Positions 60,201 through 64,000 of a DNA stretch of 64,000 nucleotides are shown here, piece by piece. This DNA comes from Rhynchopus sp. YZ270_cl-10. Taxonomy: Eukaryota; Euglenozoa; Diplonemea; Diplonemida; Diplonemidae. Numbering within the stretch: the stretch's first letter is position 1; every line of letters begins with the position of its first letter. The stretch is from assembly GCA_964035575.1 (NCBI GenBank), contig OZ037873.1, positions 744,001 through 808,000 on the forward strand, written 5' to 3'. A model generated the notes under the pieces. The model made no database searches. It saw only the letters and a program-made list of their open reading frames with translations, and was not told the DNA's origin. Both the position numbers and the translations under genes were made by a program.

Positions 60201-61356
60201 AACCCTCATCTCCCACGTTGCTGCCAAGACAAACCTCTCAGAAGAAGCTGTACGCGCCGCGAACTACTACAAACCCAACGCTGTGACCCCCAGAGGTGCG
60301 ACGCTGTCACACTGGGCTAATATGACTACCATTCTTGAACGTCTCACCGCATCCTCGAAGTACACCGAACGCATGAATGAGGTCGGCGCCTTCAACGCTG
60401 CAAACACCTTTGTCAAGCGTGGCATCAGCCTCACACCGGTGAAGTACCCCTTCTCTTATGCGCTCTATGAATTCGAGGTGTTGGTCCGCTGCCAAAAGGA
60501 TGGGTCCTGCATGGTCTGGTCCACCGGAGTCGAGCTTGGTCAGGGTCTCCTCACGAAGGTCGCGGAGACTCTCTGCTACAACGTTGGCATCCCTGAGGAG
60601 CTGATCCGCCTGCAGGCGTCGGACACCAGCGTGGTGGAGAACCTTCTGAGCATCACCGGATCGAGCACCAGCAGTGAGCTCTGCTGCCTCGCGATGGAGA
60701 ACGCTTCGGCCACACTCAACGCAATTCTTGCTCCCGTTAGAAAATCGCTTCCGGGCACTCCTACTTGGCAGGAGATTGCAGCGCAGGCTGACAAGATGGG
60801 AGTCTCCATGGTAGCAAAGGGGAAGAGCAATGAGAACAAACCTGCGTCCCACAAGCCCAACCAATACCAATCCTACAGTGCAGGCATCCACGAGGTCGAG
60901 GTCGACTGTCTGACCGGGGAGGTCTCCCTCCTGCGCACGGACATCCTCTTCGATGCAGGGCGCACCGTCAACCCCATCATCGACGTCGGGCAGATCGAGG
61001 GAGGATACCTCATGGGCGTAGGCTACGCTCTCACAGAGGAGATGGGGCGCGACGCTAAGACCGGCCACCGCACCGTCGAAAACACCTGGGAATACCATGT
61101 GCCCTCAGTGGCAGACATCCCGCAGACGTGGAACACAGGGATCCTCAAGGGTATCCCAAACCCAGACGGTATCATGAAGACAAAGGCGACAGCAGAGCCC
61201 CCGGTCTGCATCGGTGTGGGTATCGTGAAGTCGGTCTCCAATGCAGTAACAGCGTTCAACAACGCGCCGCATATTCAGACCGAGCTTCCCTTCCCGGTCG
61301 ATCAGAGGCAGCAGGCCTGTCAGGATATGGCGCAGGCGCAGTTCACCTTCCACTGA
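57280..61356 (+). CDS. Xanthine dehydrogenase / aldehyde oxidase, two exons
   Basis: Exons 57280-59235 and 59446-61356 join in phase 0 across a 210-base GTATGG...TCCAG intron, giving 1288 residues. It has the full molybdo-flavoenzyme order: a 2Fe-2S ferredoxin-like domain (NCGEGGCGACTVM), a second 2Fe-2S domain (QCGFCSPGFTMSM ... GNICRCTGFRPI), an FAD domain (~230-520, IRNAASIGGN), and the molybdopterin domains (RCGGAYGGK, RGPGFVPAVFFAE, GVELGQGLLTKVAE, FDAGRTVNPIIDVGQIEGG). The Arg of GQRCPWRF and the Glu of TAEPPV, which act on purine substrates in xanthine dehydrogenase, are present. It would oxidise hypoxanthine and xanthine to urate in purine breakdown. Aldehyde oxidase or another relative cannot be excluded. 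The intron is open in frame. Confidence 0.9.
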   Translation: MTHNTVTIEGKQYAVIPVENVAAKTAPGDSVVTLTVNDQPYTVDLLADKTLGQMATLNEFIRTKTPWTGTKRNCGEGGCGACTVMLTDNSKSVAINSCLRPLASCNGMAVTTTEGIGSADKGYHPIQTKLAQMGGSQCGFCSPGFTMSMYSLLQQKKGSSLSETEIEEALHGNICRCTGFRPIIQADQTFATNKVSGGLTFDPLAPPRVTPVVASGDDVTWIDCTTETQLASLLDSYSKASPAPTDLMIANGRTSQGIWKTRKPDVVLNIWGVNELKYTRRTTAGFEIGAGTSISDVITFVETQKDATGGAHMGQFHEHLLKVAAKGIRNAASIGGNVMLTHLHQKEDDNFAYSDVTTSLYALGATLTIRDPAGSSSTISFEDFYPKTMTYSYLQAITIPFSTDGEIYRSYRIAARTALSHPFAVAGFRCTIKDGVVSADAPIAVVVGGCDLHPKQKTKTADLMKKIPVTDLAAFNSLAVVMKEECVPTPTAGRTGFRQDVLVNFMYKFFLNLQPTLPDHLKSAAQSWFVRAPLAGNQTFDTDPSLYPVTKAEPKINALKQVSGEAKYSGDVPDPANLVHLALVLSTEVGNFTVDTTKASKMEGWVAFFNAGHMSELCNHLVLQGPLLAEKETKYLGQAIGLVMANSPQHATVWFFIHFCDIFLGNEFRPKGEAFCTSNFSFLMRGALSNRKSTTSTNRLIFNIFFAQFSFVKSPNPPPPLQALARAVEVTYTNTKTPIVDIDEGISKRDFFTDLTFEEKAHLKKGDAKTGLANAQHADEVMFRLGEQYHFYMESQTAMAMPKGDGIGLKVYAATQAQGIVAAEVASAVGGLTAADIQIETTRCGGAYGGKIFNSAKPACWAAIVAHKTKRPAKIVMEIDDNFNNMGQRCPWRFDAKVGYNDDGKISAVEGTFYVKAGYADIDASASCPDVTTDCDNCYDIPNWKVDCKIVKTQTPPGTSCRGPGFVPAVFFAETLISHVAAKTNLSEEAVRAANYYKPNAVTPRGATLSHWANMTTILERLTASSKYTERMNEVGAFNAANTFVKRGISLTPVKYPFSYALYEFEVLVRCQKDGSCMVWSTGVELGQGLLTKVAETLCYNVGIPEELIRLQASDTSVVENLLSITGSSTSSELCCLAMENASATLNAILAPVRKSLPGTPTWQEIAAQADKMGVSMVAKGKSNENKPASHKPNQYQSYSAGIHEVEVDCLTGEVSLLRTDILFDAGRTVNPIIDVGQIEGGYLMGVGYALTEEMGRDAKTGHRTVENTWEYHVPSVADIPQTWNTGILKGIPNPDGIMKTKATAEPPVCIGVGIVKSVSNAVTAFNNAPHIQTELPFPVDQRQQACQDMAQAQFTFH
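59283..59330 (+). repeat. Dispersed element, family D, inside the xanthine dehydrogenase intron
   Basis: CCGTCCGAAGGGTGAGGC then GTTTTGCACTTCAAACTTC. It is the second family D copy found within an intron (the other is at 3360). Confidence 0.75.
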
Positions 61357-61370
61357 TTTGTTTTTTTTTG

Positions 61371-61407
61371 GTTAGGGTGGCGCTAAGCGGGTCGCCTAGG
61401 TTCATCT

Positions 61408-61410
<3 letters not shown>
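61371..61410 (+). repeat. Dispersed hairpin element, family A, with adjoining A tract
   Basis: GGGTGGCGCTAAGCGGGTCGC then CTAGGTTCATCTC. It lies 14 bases after the xanthine dehydrogenase stop and is followed directly by 31 A residues (61409-61439), unlike other copies, which are followed by T tracts. Confidence 0.55.
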
Positions 61411-61443
<33 letters not shown>

Positions 61444-61455
61444 CTCAGTGGTTTG

Positions 61456-61492
61456 CGTACCGGTGAGGAGTTTGCATTCTCAATTTCTGATC
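61456..61492 (+). repeat. Dispersed element, family D (diverged)
   Basis: GTACCGGTGAGGAGTTTGCA then TTCTCAATTTCTG. Confidence 0.55.
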
Positions 61493-61494
61493 TC

Positions 61495-61536
61495 AGGTAC
61501 ACTGTTCACGAGAGGGCTTTGGATTTCAAGTAAACT
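61495..61536 (+). repeat. Dispersed element, family C
   Basis: AGGTACACTGTTCACGAGAG then GGCTTTGGATTTCAAGTAAAC. Families A, D and C thus lie in a row within 170 bases. Confidence 0.8.
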
Positions 61537-62255
61537 TTCTTTTGTTTATGCAAAAGAGGACCTTAAGGATTGAAGGTAGCTGAAGATGTTGCAGGCGTAA
61601 TCTTTTTTTTTTTGTATTTCCAACTCTTTATTTTTGTCCTTTTTTAAAAAATATGATGATTTTTTTTTTTGCATAGAGGATAGCGATTTTTGGGGGTGGG
61701 TGGTGTGGTGGTGAAAGTGTACAATTCTGTGGGTAGTGGGTAAAGGGGCAATGGGAGAGGGGATGGGCGAAGAGAACTATTCATTTATCGTATCGATGCT
61801 TCACAGGTAAAGGCGAAAAGGAAAAGGTCATCCAACCCAGGTTTTTGTGTGTTTTTGTGTATTTACCCCCCTTTTTTTTTCATCTTCAAGGTGTGTGTCA
61901 AGCACATTCCCTTTCTCAAGTTACAGCTACATTATTCTCTATTTTTTTTAAAGGCGCACTACCCTCCTGCTTTTGGCGACCTCCACACACACTCATCATA
62001 TTTTGTTGTCTAGCAATTGGATTTTGTTCTAGAGGGTTAGGGTGAAAAGTATTGTATATCACCCACCTTGGTGGGCTATTTTGTCGATATAAAACGGAGA
62101 TTTCCCCCCCCCAAAAAAAAAATAGTGTTAAAATTGCATCCCGAAAATACCCCCCTTTTCAAAATGTTTTGTGTATGGTTTTTTTTTTACACTAATAGTG
62201 TAGTTGCCAAACTCCACTGTCTTTTTTTTATCGCGGGATCATTCTCTTCTTCTTC

Positions 62256-62300
62256 AAGGTGTGACCAAGCATGAGAGGCTTAGGATCATCTGACAATTTT
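62256..62300 (+). repeat. Dispersed hairpin element, family A
   Basis: AAGGTGTGACCAAGC, loop ATGAGAG, GCTTAGG, ATCATCTGACAATTTT. Confidence 0.75.
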
Positions 62301-62383
62301 TTTTCCTCTTTTTTTCCCCTTAATAAGGCTTATTGTCCAGGAAGACGACTATCCCATGTTTCCCCACCCCTTCTTTTGCAAGC

Positions 62384-62420
62384 AGATGTGTTGTGCACGA
62401 GAGGCAGATTCATCTAAAGC
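62384..62420 (+). repeat. Dispersed hairpin element, family B
   Basis: AGATGTGTTGTGC, loop ACGAGAG, GCAGATTCATCT, AAAGCTTTC. Near-consensus, and very like the copy at 582. Confidence 0.75.
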
Positions 62421-62689
62421 TTTCTTTGTCATTCTGGAACAGCGGTAACGGCCCTTCTTCTTTGTGTAGTTCTCTGTTTGCGACAAGAAAAGGAAAAAAA
62501 AAACATAATCACTGATACAGCACAAAGCACAAGACATCCTACATGCACACCTTCGGTTCTATTTTTTTTTCTTCTTGGTCCTAACTCTGTTCTTTTTTGC
62601 TCTGGCGAGGAGGCAGTGTGGCTGCGAGTCTTTGGCCATTTGGGAATCGCCCCGGGACCTGGTCACGGTTGGTGCCTTTTTTTTACCGT

Positions 62690-62719
62690 ACATCAGGGGG
62701 AAACTCGTACCCCTGATGT
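62690..62719. repeat. Perfect short hairpin
   Basis: ACATCAGGGG and CCCCTGATGT around a 10-base loop, in spacer DNA. Not similar to the four dispersed families. It could be a terminator-like or RNA structure, or chance. Confidence 0.6.
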
Positions 62720-62760
62720 CGTTGGAACGTCGGATCAACACTTTTTTTATTGGTTCCTGC

Positions 62761-62794
62761 GTCGTGACAGAGGAGTTTGCACGTACAGCTTTCT
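62761..62794 (+). repeat. Dispersed element, family D (diverged)
   Basis: GTCGTGACAGAGGAGTTTGCA then CGTACAGC. A weak match to the family. Confidence 0.35.
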
Positions 62795-63140
62795 TTATTT
62801 TCAACAGAAACACAAAACGGTGTAGACACCTCATCAGGGTACGGAGTGTACTGTTCCCCTTATTGTGTTAAATGCGACGGCACGATTGCCATCTTTTTCA
62901 AAAAAAAAAAAAAATTTTTTTTAATGTCAAAATAAAAGCCCCAATCACTTTTGTTGGAGTGTTCTCGAGGAACGCCCGAGAAGGGCTGGCACAGAGTTCC
63001 CTCCCGTTTTTTTCTTCTACGTGTGCATTTGATTGATTACCCCTACTCCGCAAGCCTCCCCCCATTTGTCACCTACATCTTTTTTTGATACCCTCTTGTT
63101 CTGGTTATGGTATTTTTTAGTGCACCCCGGTTATTGTACC

Positions 63141-63184
63141 AAAGTACTCTGTTCACAAGAGGGCTTTGTAGTTCAAGTCAAAAG
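63141..63184 (+). repeat. Dispersed element, family C
   Basis: AAGTACTCTGTTCACAAGAG then GGCTTTGTAGTTCAAGTC. Confidence 0.75.
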
Positions 63185-63301
63185 CTTTTTTTTGGTTTGT
63201 TTTGATTGACAACAGTGCAAGAAGTCGCCCCATCCCCCTTCCCCCACAAAATGAGGTGAAAACTTTTGAGCGGTTCTATGCAGCCATCCTCTTGACACAA
63301 A

Positions 63302-63336
63302 AAGGTGACAAAGCAACAGCGAGACTTAGCATTTCC
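63302..63336 (+). repeat. Dispersed hairpin element, family A (diverged)
   Basis: AAGGTGACAAAGC, loop AACAGCGAG, ACTTAGC, ATTTCC. Confidence 0.5.
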
Positions 63337-63783
63337 CGCTTTCTTTTTTTGGACTCGCGGGGAATCAGGTAGGGCAGCTAGCTGCATTTTTCCCAATGAT
63401 GTGTCTGGAGTGTCTGCACTGATGACTTACCTTTTTATGTGCTCTTCTGTTTCTTTGAAATGGAAAGTATATGAAAATTATATGCGTGTGTTGTTCTTGC
63501 TGTCGGCGGTATTAACGAGAAGGAGAAAAAACGACCTGAAGGGCGCACCCGAAGGGAGGGAGAAGGCAGACACACTGAACTAGAGCCATGCTTTCTCTTC
63601 TTTTTTCGTGTCACGTCTCTCGCCTTTCTCTTGTGTAAAGGGAGGCCACACAGCTCTAGAGCGCTGTGAATGAGCACCCTGTTGTGCCCCCCCTCGCTTT
63701 TCTCTGACATATTTTTTCTTCTCCCGTCTCTTTTTGTGGTGATTTAGGCCTCTTTTTGAGGTTCTTTTCATCGTTCTTTAAAT

Positions 63784-63822
63784 GTTGACGAAGGCGCGAG
63801 GCTTAATCATCTTACAAACTAT
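63784..63822 (+). repeat. Dispersed hairpin element, family A (partial)
   Basis: TTGACGAAGGCGCGAGGC then TTAATCATCTTACAAACT. The 5' arm is lost; the loop and 3' half are kept. Confidence 0.5.
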
Positions 63823-64000
63823 TTTTTTTTTTGTGGCCCATTTCGTGTGCAAACGCTGTTGAATTTTTTTTTATATGTTTCCTTTGTGCTTTCATTCGTG
63901 GGGCTGGCATTGTACGTGGGTCAGTCGGAGGTGCCTGCATCAACAACTACAGTTTTATTTTGATCAGTGCCTGCGTCTGCCTAATATTTACCTGCCTATT

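Larger units (their letters stand above)
61537..64000. other. 2.4-kb terminal spacer
   Basis: No gene is supported. T-, A- and C-run-rich DNA carrying seven dispersed elements listed separately. A perfect 10-pair hairpin (ACATCAGGGG/CCCCTGATGT) lies at 62690-62719. A decayed family B-like block is near 61888. GGCATTGTACGTGGGTCAGT near 63905 closely repeats GGCATCGTACGTGGGTCAGT at 56722, a further spacer repeat. Confidence 0.5.

Noticed and set aside
1-64000. CRISPR array or bacterial operons
   Set aside because: No evenly spaced direct repeats with unique spacers; the genes have spliceosomal-type introns and eukaryotic domain architectures.

Overview
The window is nuclear DNA of a unicellular eukaryote. 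Several genes are split by short GT-AG introns (54, 67, 77, 151, 197, 210 and 232 bases), spacers are rich in T runs, and some genes have AATAAA-type signals after the stop. The lineage cannot be fixed from sequence alone. A DAHP synthase (entry to the shikimate pathway) together with xanthine dehydrogenase suggests a free-living or metabolically complete protist.

Layout. 0.9-17.6 kb is a housekeeping stretch: a WD40-like propeller protein, a DPY-30-motif protein with a divergent zinc-finger ORF, two possible DcrB/PsbP-like-fold proteins, a C2+GRAM protein, a PPIL4-type cyclophilin-RRM protein, DNA polymerase eta and DAHP synthase. 20.2-23.7 kb holds a secreted glycosidase-like protein and a small basic protein. 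25.1-33.9 kb holds two tandemly duplicated, very large mucin-like type I membrane proteins with Cys/Trp modules and an 18-residue repeat (8 versus 24 copies). 36.2-54.4 kb holds an array of eight small type I membrane proteins that use the same kind of Cys/Trp module, with an odd poly-cysteine membrane segment. 57.3-61.4 kb is a full xanthine dehydrogenase/aldehyde oxidase.

Between and inside these genes lie many mobile or repeat elements: TIR elements with target-site duplications (22703-22828, 55935-56332, 49663-51531), a foldback-like element of about 3 kb (43965-46973), smaller MITE-like palindromes, and a TIR element (28248-29085) that carries a three-exon gene and has an empty site in the paralogous flank.

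The most striking pattern is a set of about 44 short dispersed elements of 30-65 bases. They fall into four sequence families; three share a core like CACGAGAGG, and the two best ones fold as hairpins with compensatory changes. They sit in spacers and in at least two introns, and look like an undescribed family of small mobile or RNA-structured elements. Together with the two linked surface-protein families, this is the part most worth following up.
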